From positions 3,721,501 to 3,785,500 of the forward strand of contig NZ_CP033324.1 of the NCBI RefSeq assembly GCF_003710085.1: 64,000 nt of DNA, given 5' to 3'. Shown here in pieces: positions 1 to 8,040 of the stretch. The translations under genes were made by a program, and so were the position numbers. Within the stretch, counting starts at the first letter, position 1, and the number at the start of each line of letters is the position of its first letter. The notes under the pieces are model-generated. The model saw nothing but the letters and a program-made list of their open reading frames with translations. It ran no database searches and was not told the DNA's origin. The stretch comes from Nocardioides pantholopis. GTDB taxonomy: Bacteria; Actinomycetota; Actinomycetes; Propionibacteriales; Nocardioidaceae.

Positions 1-1
1 C

Positions 2-673
2 CCGGACATGATCTGGGTCGCCCGCTGGGACGGCAAGGCCAACACCTCGTCCTCCTACCTGCGCGAGGACGGGTGGCGGCCCGGCGGTCGGGTCAAGCAG
101 TACCGCGGCGGCCACGACGAGACCTGGGGCGGCGTCCGCATCAACATCGACAGCAACTACCTCGACCTCGGGCGCGGCTCTGTGGCGCCCGCCGAGAGCC
201 ACTGCGGGGTGCGTGTCGACTTCCCCTCCTACGGCTCCCTGAAGCCGCCGAAGACCGGAGCGAAGCCGGACCCGACGCGGGTCCGGGCGCTGCAGTGCCT
301 GATGAAGGAGAAGGGCGGCTACACCGGGCGGATCAACGGCGTCTTCAACCGGCGCCTGCTCGCCTCGGTGCGCAGCTGGTCGGCCCGGCAGGGCCTCCCG
401 GTCGTCGACGGCTTCTCCCGCCGGCACTGGACAGCGCTCCTGGTGGCCGGCCCCCGCCAGGTCCTCAAGGTCGGCTCCGCCGGCCCCGAGGTACGCCGGG
501 TGCAGCGGGCCCTGAACGCCGCCGGCAAGGCCAAGCTGCCCGTGAACGGCGTCTTCGGACCCAGCACCACCACCGCGCTGAAGGCGTGGCAGGCCAAGGT
601 GCGGCTGCCGCGCACCGGCGTCGTCTCGGCCGGCAGCTGGAAGCTCCTGGAGCAGGGCTACCGCAAGCGCTGA
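2..673 (+). CDS. Glycoside hydrolase-like/peptidoglycan-binding protein, 5' truncated
   Basis: The frame is open from base 2, so the N-terminus lies outside the window; the ATG at 8 is probably internal. The first ~65 visible residues (IWVARWDG, then a KQYRGGHDETWGGVRINID stretch) look like the end of a DUF1906 (Rv2525c-like) glycoside hydrolase-like domain. Two peptidoglycan-binding-1 type repeats follow, at about residues 88-145 and 152-215, each with the pattern of a G-x-NGVF turn and a final helix. Such proteins act outside the cell on, or anchored to, the wall. The secretion signal would be upstream and cannot be seen. The family assignment of the first part is by recognition only. Confidence 0.7.
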   Translation, partial: PDMIWVARWDGKANTSSSYLREDGWRPGGRVKQYRGGHDETWGGVRINIDSNYLDLGRGSVAPAESHCGVRVDFPSYGSLKPPKTGAKPDPTRVRALQCLMKEKGGYTGRINGVFNRRLLASVRSWSARQGLPVVDGFSRRHWTALLVAGPRQVLKVGSAGPEVRRVQRALNAAGKAKLPVNGVFGPSTTTALKAWQAKVRLPRTGVVSAGSWKLLEQGYRKR

Positions 674-719
674 GCGGCCGGGCCCCGACGGCGGGCCATG
701 ACGGCGGGCCATGGCAGCG

Positions 720-741
720 CGCCATGACATCCGTCATGGCG
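720..741. promoter_or_regulatory. 22-bp inverted repeat, likely operator of the ABC/two-component operon
   Basis: A perfect 9-bp inverted repeat (CGCCATGAC, 4-base spacer, GTCATGGCG) lies 54 bases before the ABC transporter start. A further GCCATGAC half-site is at 695-702 and a GCCATGG at 709-715. NarL/DesR-type response regulators bind such inverted repeats, and one is encoded at the end of this operon, so autoregulation is the likely meaning (inference). Confidence 0.5.
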
Positions 742-795
742 GACTCGTGATCCTCGGCCGAGGCGGGCGGGCCGGCGGACCGCCAGGCTCGAGGC

Positions 796-1725
796 ATGCC
801 TCTTCATGACACCCTCAGCCCACCCGGCCGCGCCGCCACCGGCGTCCCGGCCGTCCGTCTCGCCGGCGTGACCCGGCACTTCGGCTCCGTCCAGGCGGTC
901 CGTGGCCTCGACCTGGAGATCGCCCCCGGTGAGGTCGTGGCCTTCCTGGGGCCCAACGGCGCCGGCAAGACCACGACGATCGACATGCTCCTGGGCCTGA
1001 CCCGCGCCACGTCGGGCACCGTCGAGGTGCTCGGGATGGAGCCCCGGGCGGCCGTCGTCCGGGGTCTGGTCTCGGCGGTCATGCAGACGGGCGGCCTGCT
1101 GCCCGACCTCACGGTCCGCGAGACCGTCGCCTTCACCGCGAGCCTGTTCTCCCGGGCGCGGCCGGTCGACGAGGCGCTCGACGCGGCCGGCATCACCGAC
1201 CTGGCGAACCGGCGGGTCGGCAGCTGCTCCGGCGGTGAGCAGCAGCGCCTGCGGTTCGCGCTGGCGCTGCTGCCCGACCCCGCGCTGCTGCTCCTCGACG
1301 AGCCCACCACCGGCATGGACGTCGAGGGTCGGCGGAGGTTCTGGTCCGCGCTGCGCCGCGACGCCGCGCGGGGCCGCACAGTGGTCTTCGCGACCCACTA
1401 CCTCGAGGAGGCCGACCGGTACGCCGACCGGATCGTGCTGGTCAGCCGCGGCCGCGTGGTGGCCGACGGCAGCAGCGCCGAGGTGCGGGCGCTCGCCACC
1501 GGGCGGACCCTGCGGTTCGCCACCCACCACCCGGACGCCGCGGCGTACGCCGCCCTCCCGGGCGTCGAGGACGTCGAGATCCAGGGCGAGAGCGTGCTGC
1601 TGCGCGCCACGGACAGCGACGGCCTGGCCCGGCACCTGCTCACCCGAACCGACGCCCGCGACCTGGAGATCACCGCCCAGGGCCTCGAGGACGCGTTCGT
1701 GGCGCTGACGGGAGGCGACCAGTGA
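796..1725 (+). CDS. ABC transporter ATP-binding protein (DrrA/NatA type)
   Basis: A 309-residue ATPase of an ABC-2 type exporter. Walker A GPNGAGKTT is near residue 53, the signature is an SGGEQQR variant, and Walker B with LLLLDEPTTGMD and a switch histidine (FATHYLEEAD) follow. The last ~80 residues form the usual C-terminal extension of the DrrA-like group. It drives export through the permease encoded next; the stop codon overlaps the permease GTG start by four bases (GTGA), indicating coupled translation. The substrate is not predictable; exporters paired with DesK/DesR systems often handle peptides, antibiotics or lipids. Confidence 0.9.
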   Translation: MPLHDTLSPPGRAATGVPAVRLAGVTRHFGSVQAVRGLDLEIAPGEVVAFLGPNGAGKTTTIDMLLGLTRATSGTVEVLGMEPRAAVVRGLVSAVMQTGGLLPDLTVRETVAFTASLFSRARPVDEALDAAGITDLANRRVGSCSGGEQQRLRFALALLPDPALLLLDEPTTGMDVEGRRRFWSALRRDAARGRTVVFATHYLEEADRYADRIVLVSRGRVVADGSSAEVRALATGRTLRFATHHPDAAAYAALPGVEDVEIQGESVLLRATDSDGLARHLLTRTDARDLEITAQGLEDAFVALTGGDQ

Positions 1726-2516
1726 GCACCATCAACGTCGACACCGACCTCGACCCCACCGCGCGACGGGCTCCCCGGCTCGGCGGCTTCAGCACCGTGG
1801 TGCTGCGCATCGAGCTGCGGCGGATGCTGCGCAACCGACGCACGCTGCTGTTCGCGATGGCCTTCCCCGCCGCCCTGTTCCTCTCCTTCGGCGGCCAGGA
1901 GAACGCCGAGGACTCGGTCGGCAACGGCAACGTCGCCGCCTACATCATGGTCTCGATGGCCCTGTACGGCGCCGCGCTGACCGCCGCGTCCGGTGGTGCC
2001 TCGGTCGCCGCCGAACGGGCCCTCGGGTGGTCGCGCCAGCTGCGGCTGACCCCGCTGCACCCGGCGGTCCACGTGCTGACGAAGGCGGTGCTGGCGCTGG
2101 TGCTCGGGGCGGTGGCGATCACCGTGGTCAACCTGGTCGGCCTGGCCCAGGGCAAGCCGGAGATGCCGCTGGACGTGTGGCTGGCCTGCGGGCTGCTGAC
2201 GCTGGCCTGCACGCTGGTCTTCGCGGCACTCGGGGTGTTCGTCGGCTACCTGGTCCCGGGCGAGAGCGCCATGCAGGTGCTCGGCCCCGGGCTGGCGCTG
2301 CTCGGCTTCCTGGGCAACGTGTTCATCCCGATGGAGACCGGCTCGACCATCCACCGGGTCGCCGAGTGGACCCCGATGTTCGGGGTGGCCGAGATCAGCC
2401 GCTGGCCGTTGACCGGCGACCTCGGGACCGGCGCGGTCGTCAACGCCGTCGCCTGGCTGGTGGTCTTCGTCGCCGGCGCCGCCTGGTGCCTGGGCCGAGA
2501 CACCGGGCGGGTGTGA
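1722..2516 (+). CDS. ABC-2 type transporter permease
   Basis: A 264-residue integral membrane protein with an N-terminal cytoplasmic stretch and about six hydrophobic segments, the first after RRMLRNRRTLLFAM, as in ABC-2 permeases. It pairs with the upstream ATPase, whose gene overlaps it by four bases. The GTG at 1722 is the start that fits this overlap. Together with the kinase and regulator downstream it forms a four-gene exporter/sensor unit of the kind common in Actinobacteria, where the sensor reports on the transported or membrane-active compound (inference). Confidence 0.88.
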   Translation: MSTINVDTDLDPTARRAPRLGGFSTVVLRIELRRMLRNRRTLLFAMAFPAALFLSFGGQENAEDSVGNGNVAAYIMVSMALYGAALTAASGGASVAAERALGWSRQLRLTPLHPAVHVLTKAVLALVLGAVAITVVNLVGLAQGKPEMPLDVWLACGLLTLACTLVFAALGVFVGYLVPGESAMQVLGPGLALLGFLGNVFIPMETGSTIHRVAEWTPMFGVAEISRWPLTGDLGTGAVVNAVAWLVVFVAGAAWCLGRDTGRV

Positions 2517-2529
2517 GGCCGGCCGTGAC

Positions 2530-2535
2530 TACCCT
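2530..2535 (+). promoter_or_regulatory. -10 box for the histidine kinase gene (leaderless)
   Basis: TACCCT lies seven bases before the ATG at 2543, the spacing seen for leaderless transcripts elsewhere in this window. It supports the ATG at 2543 over the in-frame GTG at 2525 and suggests that the kinase and regulator can be transcribed apart from the ABC genes. Confidence 0.4.
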
Positions 2536-2542
2536 CGCCTCC

Positions 2543-3646
2543 ATGCCTCAGACCGAGCCGGACCGGCCCACGCGGCTGGACCGGCTCGGTCCGGTGTTCG
2601 CCTCGATCTGGCTGATCTTCCTGGTCGACTCCGTGCTCGAGGGGTGGGCCCGGCGCGACGAGCCGGCTGGGGTCGTCGGCCTGCTGGCGACGCTGGTCTT
2701 CGCCGGCGCCTACCTGACGCTGTGGCTGCAGATCCGCTCCGACCGGTCCCGGCTGATCACCAACCCGCCGCCGCGCACGGCCGTCGCGCACCTCGGCGGC
2801 CTGCTCGGGCTCGCGGTCGTGGCCGTCGCCTGCCTCGGCGAGCCGGCCCTGAGCACCATCGTCTTCATCGCGGTCAGCGCCGTGATGGTGCTGCCGCTGC
2901 GGGCCGCGGCGCCGGTGGTCGCGGTGCTGGTCGCCGGGGCGCTCGGCCTGGCCGACGCCGAGGGCTGGGGCAGCCAGTCCGGCCTGGTCTTCGCGGTGCT
3001 GGCGGCGTCGATCTCGCTCCTCGGGCTGCGCACCGTGCTGCGGGCCAACGCCGCCCAGGTGCGCGCCGAGCAGGAGAACGCCCGGCTGGCGGTGGAGAAC
3101 GAGCGCACCCGCTTCGCCCGGGACCTCCACGACATCCTCGGGCACTCGCTCACGGTGATCACGGTGAAGGCTGAGCTCGCCGGCCGGCTGCTCGACGTCG
3201 ACCCCGAGCGCGCCCGCGCCGAGCTCGCCGATCTGGAGTGGCTCAGCCGCGACGCTCTCAGCGACGTACGCCGCGCCGTGGGCGGCTACCGCGACCTGAC
3301 GCTGCCCGGGGAGCTGGTCCGGGCCCGCGCCGCGCTGGAGGCGGCCGGGATCCAGGCGCGGCTGCCGGGCTCGGTCGAGGAGGTGCCGGCCGACCTGCGC
3401 GAGCTGTTCGCGTGGACGCTGCGCGAGGGGGTCACGAACGTCGTGCGGCACTCCCGGGCGAGCACCTGCGACGTCCGGCTCGGGCCGACCTCGATCGCGG
3501 TCCACGACGACGGCACCGGCGCCGGCGACGAGCCCGGCCGGGGGCACGGGCTCACCGGCATGCGCGAGCGGGCCGCGGCGGTCGGCGCTACCGTCACCGT
3601 CCGCCGGCTGGACCCGGGGTTCGCCCTGGAGGTGAGCCGCGCGTGA
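2543..3646 (+). CDS. Sensor histidine kinase, DesK/LiaS type
   Basis: A 367-residue membrane sensor kinase. Residues ~15-165 hold five or six hydrophobic segments with no sizeable extracellular domain, typical of kinases that sense events in the membrane. A short coiled linker (~165-190) leads to the HisKA_3 box FARDLHDILGHSL with phospho-accepting His196. The C-terminal HATPase has the DDGTGAG and GHGLTGMRERA motifs. An open frame continues upstream into the permease, but that is a shadow; ATG 2543 is chosen because it follows the permease stop and a TACCCT box. The four-base overlap with the regulator gene marks its partner. Confidence 0.9.
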   Translation: MPQTEPDRPTRLDRLGPVFASIWLIFLVDSVLEGWARRDEPAGVVGLLATLVFAGAYLTLWLQIRSDRSRLITNPPPRTAVAHLGGLLGLAVVAVACLGEPALSTIVFIAVSAVMVLPLRAAAPVVAVLVAGALGLADAEGWGSQSGLVFAVLAASISLLGLRTVLRANAAQVRAEQENARLAVENERTRFARDLHDILGHSLTVITVKAELAGRLLDVDPERARAELADLEWLSRDALSDVRRAVGGYRDLTLPGELVRARAALEAAGIQARLPGSVEEVPADLRELFAWTLREGVTNVVRHSRASTCDVRLGPTSIAVHDDGTGAGDEPGRGHGLTGMRERAAAVGATVTVRRLDPGFALEVSRA

Positions 3647-4248
3647 TCCGGCTGCTGCTGGCCGACGACCAGGCCCTCGTGCGCGGCGCGCTCGCGGCAC
3701 TGCTCTCCCTCGAGCCGGACCTGGAGGTGGTGGCCGAGGTGGGCAGCGGCGACGCGGTCCTGCCCGCCGTGCTCGCACACCGGCCCGACGTCGCGCTGGT
3801 CGACGTCGAGATGCCCGGCCTGGACGGCATCGCCGCCACCGCGCTGGTCCGCGACGCCGCCCCGGGGACCCGGGTGCTGGTCGTGACGACCTTCGGGCGG
3901 CCGGGCTACCTGCACCGGGCGCTGCGGGCCGGCGCCTCCGGCTTCGTCGTCAAGGACACCCCGGCGGCCCGGCTGGCCGACGCCGTACGCCGGGTGCACG
4001 CCGGCCTGCGGGTCGTGGACCCCACGCTGGCCGCCGACAGCATCGTGACCGGCGCGTCCCCGCTCAGCGAGCGCGAGACCGAGGTGCTCCGGGCCGCGCG
4101 CGGCGGATCCTCGGTCGCGACGATGGCCCGGCGGCTCTCGCTGTCGGGCGGCACGGTGCGCAACCACCTCTCCGCGGCCATCGGCAAGACCGGCGCCGCC
4201 AACCGCACCGAGGCGGTGCTGATCGCGGAGGACAACGGCTGGCTCTAG
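3643..4248 (+). CDS. Response regulator, NarL/LuxR family (DesR type)
   Basis: A 201-residue regulator. The receiver domain has the acidic pair D8-D9, phospho-acceptor D54 in LVDVEMPGLDG, a conserved T/S in VVTTFG and K near residue 105 (FVVKDTPA). The C-terminal LuxR-type HTH (LSERETEVLRAARGG ... GTVRNHLSAAIGKTGAANRTEA) binds DNA. The GTG start overlaps the kinase stop by four bases. It probably binds the inverted repeat at 720-741 and controls the exporter operon (inference from position and family). Confidence 0.9.
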   Translation: MIRLLLADDQALVRGALAALLSLEPDLEVVAEVGSGDAVLPAVLAHRPDVALVDVEMPGLDGIAATALVRDAAPGTRVLVVTTFGRPGYLHRALRAGASGFVVKDTPAARLADAVRRVHAGLRVVDPTLAADSIVTGASPLSERETEVLRAARGGSSVATMARRLSLSGGTVRNHLSAAIGKTGAANRTEAVLIAEDNGWL

Positions 4249-4267
4249 CCAGCCGGCGGAAGCGGCC

Positions 4268-4714
4268 TCAGCCGACCGGCGGGCCGGCGACCAGCGCCAC
4301 CGCGAAGAGCACGGCGACGGCGGCGACGCCGGTCGCGACGCCCTGGGCCGGCTTGCGGATCAGCCAGGCCGCGAGCTTCTCCAGCACCCCGGCGGGCGCG
4401 GCCTGCGCCAGCCGCCAGGACGAGCCCAGCATCCCGCGCCGCTCGGCGTACCGCTCGAACGGGATCGTGACGAACGGCGGCACCGCGGAGGCGAGGCCGG
4501 CGACGACCTTGCCGGCGGACCAGCGCTGGTCGATCGCGACCAGGACCGTCGTGAGGCAGTAGGCGATGAAGACCGCGCCGTGGACCATGCCGCCGACGCG
4601 GACGCCGAGCTCGGTGGTGTCGGTGACGTACTTGAGGAACATGCCGATCAGCAGCACCGCCCAGGTGATCGCCTCGGCGGTGGCGACGGTGCGGTAGAGA
4701 CGGGTGGGACTCAT
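4268..4714 (-). CDS. DUF3817 membrane protein
   Basis: A 148-residue protein with four or five hydrophobic segments. The pattern ([26 protein letters not shown] ... [18 protein letters not shown]) matches the DUF3817 family of small actinobacterial membrane proteins of unknown function. A poorly conserved hydrophobic tail ends in AGPPVG. The ATG overlaps the purQ stop by four bases (ATGA), so it is translationally coupled to purQ. The coupling to purine synthesis is clear in the sequence, but its reason is not known. Confidence 0.8.
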   Translation of the reverse strand: MSPTRLYRTVATAEAITWAVLLIGMFLKYVTDTTELGVRVGGMVHGAVFIAYCLTTVLVAIDQRWSAGKVVAGLASAVPPFVTIPFERYAERRGMLGSSWRLAQAAPAGVLEKLAAWLIRKPAQGVATGVAAVAVLFAVALVAGPPVG

Positions 4715-5388
4715 GCGGACGCCTCCAGGACGTTCAAGGCGAGTGAGGTGAAGAAGCCGAGGCCGTCGGTGCCGGTGCCGGTGAGGTCCTCGACGGAGTG
4801 CTCGGGGTGCGGCATCAGGCCCACGACGTTGCCGCGCTCGTTGCAGATGCCCGCGATGTCGCGCAGCGACCCGTTGGGGTTCTCGCCCCGGTAGCGGGCC
4901 ACGACCTGGCCCTCGCCCTCGAGGCGGTCCAGGGTCTCGGCGTCGGCGACGAACGAGCCCTCGCCGTTCTTCAGCGCGATCACGACCTCCTGGCCCTCGG
5001 CGTACGCCGCGGTCCACGGGGTGCTGTTGTTCTCGATGCGCAGCGGCTGGTCGAGGCAGAGGAACTTCTGGCGCTGATTGCGGATCAGCGCCCCCGGCAG
5101 CAGGTGGGACTCGCAGAGCACCTGGAAGCCGTTGCAGATCCCGAGGACCGGCATGCCGCGCTCGGCGGCGGCCACGACCTCGGCCATCACCGGGGAGAAC
5201 CGCGAGATCGCGCCGCAGCGCAGGTAGTCGCCGTAGGAGAAGCCGCCAGGCAGCACGATCGCGTCCACGCCGCGCAGGTCGTGGTCGCCGTGCCACAGCG
5301 CGACGGCCTCGTGGCCGCCGATCCGGACCGCCCGCTGGGCGTCGGCGTCGTCCAGCGAGCCGGGGAAGGTGACGACCCCGACCTTCAC
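4711..5388 (-). CDS. purQ: Phosphoribosylformylglycinamidine synthase, glutaminase subunit
   Basis: A 225-residue class I glutamine amidotransferase that supplies ammonia to the PurL synthase for FGAM formation in purine synthesis. The nucleophile is Cys85 in GICNGFQ, and the catalytic His194 and Glu196 are in MPHPEH. The oxyanion motif [12 protein letters not shown] is at 46-57. Length is normal for the small, PurS-dependent form. It overlaps purS by four bases upstream and the DUF3817 gene downstream. No purL is found next to it, which means purL is elsewhere on the chromosome. Confidence 0.96.
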   Translation of the reverse strand: MKVGVVTFPGSLDDADAQRAVRIGGHEAVALWHGDHDLRGVDAIVLPGGFSYGDYLRCGAISRFSPVMAEVVAAAERGMPVLGICNGFQVLCESHLLPGALIRNQRQKFLCLDQPLRIENNSTPWTAAYAEGQEVVIALKNGEGSFVADAETLDRLEGEGQVVARYRGENPNGSLRDIAGICNERGNVVGLMPHPEHSVEDLTGTGTDGLGFFTSLALNVLEASA

Positions 5389-5654
5389 GCGAGCACCTCG
5401 GCGCCGGAGGAGTCCTCGACGCGGACCGTGAAGTTCTCGATGACTGGGTTCGACAGCAGCGTCTCGGCCATCTCGTGGACGCGGGCGAGGACCTCGTCGG
5501 TCACCTCGCCGTCGACCTCGAGCTCGAAGCGCTTGCCCTGACGGACGTCCGTGACCCCGGCGAAGCCGAGGCGGGGCAGCGCGCCCAGCACCGCCTTCCC
5601 CTGCGGGTCGAGGATCTCGGGCTTGGGCATGACGTCGACGACGACACGGGCCAC
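5385..5654 (-). CDS. purS: Phosphoribosylformylglycinamidine synthase subunit PurS
   Basis: An 89-residue protein that bridges PurQ and PurL in the FGAM synthase complex. It shows the PurS signature [27 protein letters not shown] near the N-terminus and a [10 protein letters not shown] strand. The GTG start is preceded by AAGGAG at good spacing. First gene of a purS-purQ-DUF3817 unit with four-base overlaps. Confidence 0.95.
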   Translation of the reverse strand: MARVVVDVMPKPEILDPQGKAVLGALPRLGFAGVTDVRQGKRFELEVDGEVTDEVLARVHEMAETLLSNPVIENFTVRVEDSSGAEVLA

Positions 5655-5764
5655 GGAGGGGCTCCTTCGCGCAGTGATGGGGTGCGCGGCCAGTCTAGGT
5701 CACCGCGTCGTGGAACCGGACGTGACCTGCGCCGCTGGTCACCGGGCGCGGTTGCGGCCTCGGG

Positions 5765-5770
5765 CACACT
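5765..5770 (+). promoter_or_regulatory. Possible -10 box (CACACT) for the stress protein gene
   Basis: CACACT ends six bases before the ATG at 5777. This fits the leaderless pattern of the window, though the first base departs from TAnnnT. Confidence 0.3.
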
Positions 5771-5776
5771 GGCCCC

Positions 5777-6292
5777 ATGAGCATGCCCACCCCCGCAGCG
5801 GGCGGCGCCCGCGCCACCTCGCCGCTGCGGCTGCAGTTCCCCCAGTCCCTCGCCGTCTACGACGAGTACTCCGCGGCCCAGCGCGCTGTCGACTTCCTCT
5901 CCGACCGCAAGTTCCCGGTGGAGCAGTGCATGATCGTCGGCACCGACCTGAAGCGGATCGAGCGGATCACGGGCCGGCTCACCACCGGGAAGGTCGCGCT
6001 CAGCGGGGTGCTCTCGGGCCTGTGGTTCGGCCTGTTCATCGGCGTGATCTTCACGCTGTTCACCGCCGAGAACACGATTGTGATCGTGGCCTCGACGATG
6101 CTCTTCGGCGCACTGTTCGGCGTCATCTGGGCCCTGGTCGGGTACGCCGCGACCCGCGGCCAGCGCGACTTCTCCTCGGTCACCGAGGTCGTCGCGACCC
6201 GCTACGAGGTGCTCGTCGAGCACAAGGTGGCCGCCCAGGCCCGCGAGCTGCTCAGCCAGCTGCCGGGCGGGCGCCCGGACCCGTTCGCCTGA
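5777..6292 (+). CDS. General stress protein, YflT/GsiB-17M-like membrane protein
   Basis: A 171-residue protein. Residues ~25-65 match the N-terminal domain of YflT-like heat-induced stress proteins (AVYDEYSAAQRAVDFLSDRKFPVEQCMIVGTDL). Two hydrophobic segments with glycine-rich packing follow (KVALSGVLSGLWFGLFIGVIF and a second at ~100-120), then a C-terminal domain ending HKVAAQARELL. Related proteins are common in Actinobacteria as general stress protein 17M. Molecular function is unknown. It is divergent from purS and convergent with the acyl-CoA ligase. Confidence 0.75.
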   Translation: MSMPTPAAGGARATSPLRLQFPQSLAVYDEYSAAQRAVDFLSDRKFPVEQCMIVGTDLKRIERITGRLTTGKVALSGVLSGLWFGLFIGVIFTLFTAENTIVIVASTMLFGALFGVIWALVGYAATRGQRDFSSVTEVVATRYEVLVEHKVAAQARELLSQLPGGRPDPFA

Positions 6293-6329
6293 GCGAGGGG
6301 TCCGGGCCTCCCGTCCTGCGAGCGGTCCG

Positions 6330-7898
6330 TCAGGACAGCTCGCGCTTGAGGATCTTCCCGGTCGCGGTCATCGGCAGGCTGTCGCGGAACTCCACGAGGC
6401 GCGGGTACTTGTAGTTGGCCATCTGCTCCTTGGCCCAGCCGATCAGCTCGTCCTCGGTGAGCGAGGAGCCCTCGGTCCGGATGACGACTGCCTTGATCTC
6501 CTCGCCGTGGCTCTCGTTCGGCACCCCGATCACCGCGCACAGCGACACCTCGGGGTGGGTGAGGAGCACCTCCTCGATCTCGCGGGGATAGACGTTGAAC
6601 CCACCGCGGATGATCATCTCCTTGGCCCGGTCGACGATGTAGTACCAGCCGTCCTCGTCCTTGCGGGCCAGGTCGCCGGTGCGGAACCAGTCGTCGCGGA
6701 TCGCCTCGGCGGTGGCTTCGGGGCGGTTGTAGTAGCCCTTCATCACGTTGTGGCCCTTGATCGCGATCTCGCCGATCTCGTCGGTGCCGGCCGTGATCTC
6801 GTTCCACTCCGGGTCGATCAGCTTCATCTCGACGCCGGGGATCGGGACCCCGATCGAGCCCGGCCGCACCGGCTCGCCGTACTTGCTGAACGAGGCGACC
6901 GGCGAGGTCTCCGAGAGGCCGTAGCCCTCGAGGATCGTCACCCCGAACTTGGACTGGAACTCGCGGTGCACCTCGACCGGCAGCGCGGAGCCGCCGGCCA
7001 CGGCGACCCGGAGGTTCTCGGCGATCGGCGTGACGTCGACCCCGGCCCCGAGCGCGCCGAGCAGGCCCCAGTACATCGTCGGGACGCCGGCGAACGAGGT
7101 GATCCTCTCCTTCAGCATCAGCTCCAGGGCGGCGTGCGGCTCGAAGCGCGGCTGCATCACGACGGTCCCGCCGTAGGCGAAGACGCCGTTCTGGCACACG
7201 GTCTGGCCGAAGGAGTGGAACAGCGGCAGCACGCACAGGGAGGTGTCGGGGCGCTCGGCGCTCGCACCGAAGAGCTGCTCGCCGCTGAGCGCGTTGTCGC
7301 GCATGTTGCGGTGCCGCAGCTCGGCGCCCTTGGGCTGCCCGGTGGTGCCGGAGGTGTAGAGGATGACAGCTGTGTCGTCCTCGTCGGTCGCGACGGTCTC
7401 GAACTCCCCGGGGTGGGCCATCATCGCGCCGGCCATCGTCTCCACGCCCTCGATCGGCGACGGGGCGGCGAGGTCGGCGGTGATGACGAAGAAGTGCTCG
7501 CAGCCGTCGGTGGCCGAGAACCCCTCGTGGCCGTTGGCGCCCATCGGGAGGTCCTCGGTGCCCTCGAAGCAGAAGTAGGCCTTCGCGTCGGAGTCCTGGA
7601 GGTGGTAGGCGATCTCGCGGCCCTTGAGCAGGACGTTGAGCGGCACCACGGTGGCTCCGGCCTTGAGGATGCCGAAGTAGACGACCGTGAAGAACGGCAG
7701 GTTCGGGCAGCTCAGGGCCACCTTGTCGCCCGGCTTGATCCCGCGCGCCACCAGCAGGTTCGCGCACATGTTCGCGAACGTGTCGACGGTGGCGTAGGTC
7801 AGCCGGGTGTCGTTGATGACGATCGCCTCGCGATCGGGGTACTTCTGGGCGCTCTCCTCGAGCAGGGTCGACAGGTTGTAGCTCAACGTGGCCTCCAT
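6330..7898 (-). CDS. Long-chain fatty-acid--CoA ligase (AMP-binding)
   Basis: A 522-residue acyl-adenylate enzyme that activates a carboxylic acid with ATP and transfers it to CoA. Motifs visible: the P-loop YTSGTTGQPKGAE, adenylate motif GYGLSETSP, DWFRTGDLA, the hinge DRAKEMIIRGGFNVYP, and the catalytic lysine in TATGKILKREL at the end. Length is typical for fatty acyl-CoA synthetases. The ATG at 7898 (MEATLSYN) is chosen; a TTG seven codons upstream is possible. Neither has a strong ribosome site. It stands alone, divergent from the PAP2 gene. The substrate is not predictable from the sequence; medium or long-chain fatty acid is the best guess. Confidence 0.88.
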   Translation of the reverse strand: MEATLSYNLSTLLEESAQKYPDREAIVINDTRLTYATVDTFANMCANLLVARGIKPGDKVALSCPNLPFFTVVYFGILKAGATVVPLNVLLKGREIAYHLQDSDAKAYFCFEGTEDLPMGANGHEGFSATDGCEHFFVITADLAAPSPIEGVETMAGAMMAHPGEFETVATDEDDTAVILYTSGTTGQPKGAELRHRNMRDNALSGEQLFGASAERPDTSLCVLPLFHSFGQTVCQNGVFAYGGTVVMQPRFEPHAALELMLKERITSFAGVPTMYWGLLGALGAGVDVTPIAENLRVAVAGGSALPVEVHREFQSKFGVTILEGYGLSETSPVASFSKYGEPVRPGSIGVPIPGVEMKLIDPEWNEITAGTDEIGEIAIKGHNVMKGYYNRPEATAEAIRDDWFRTGDLARKDEDGWYYIVDRAKEMIIRGGFNVYPREIEEVLLTHPEVSLCAVIGVPNESHGEEIKAVVIRTEGSSLTEDELIGWAKEQMANYKYPRLVEFRDSLPMTATGKILKRELS

Positions 7899-8040
7899 CA
7901 CGACGGGTGTGAGCCACAACCTACTGGTCGGTCACCACGTCGCGCAGCCGCCCTCCCGCCAGGCTCGGGGGAACGTCTCGGGGACCGACCGGGGTCATTC
8001 CCGTTGCGGCCGACCACGTCCGCCAGCGACGGTTGTCACC

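Noticed and set aside
4249-4267. Terminator between the response regulator and DUF3817 genes
   Set aside because: Short GC-rich complementary pieces only; no stem of convincing length.
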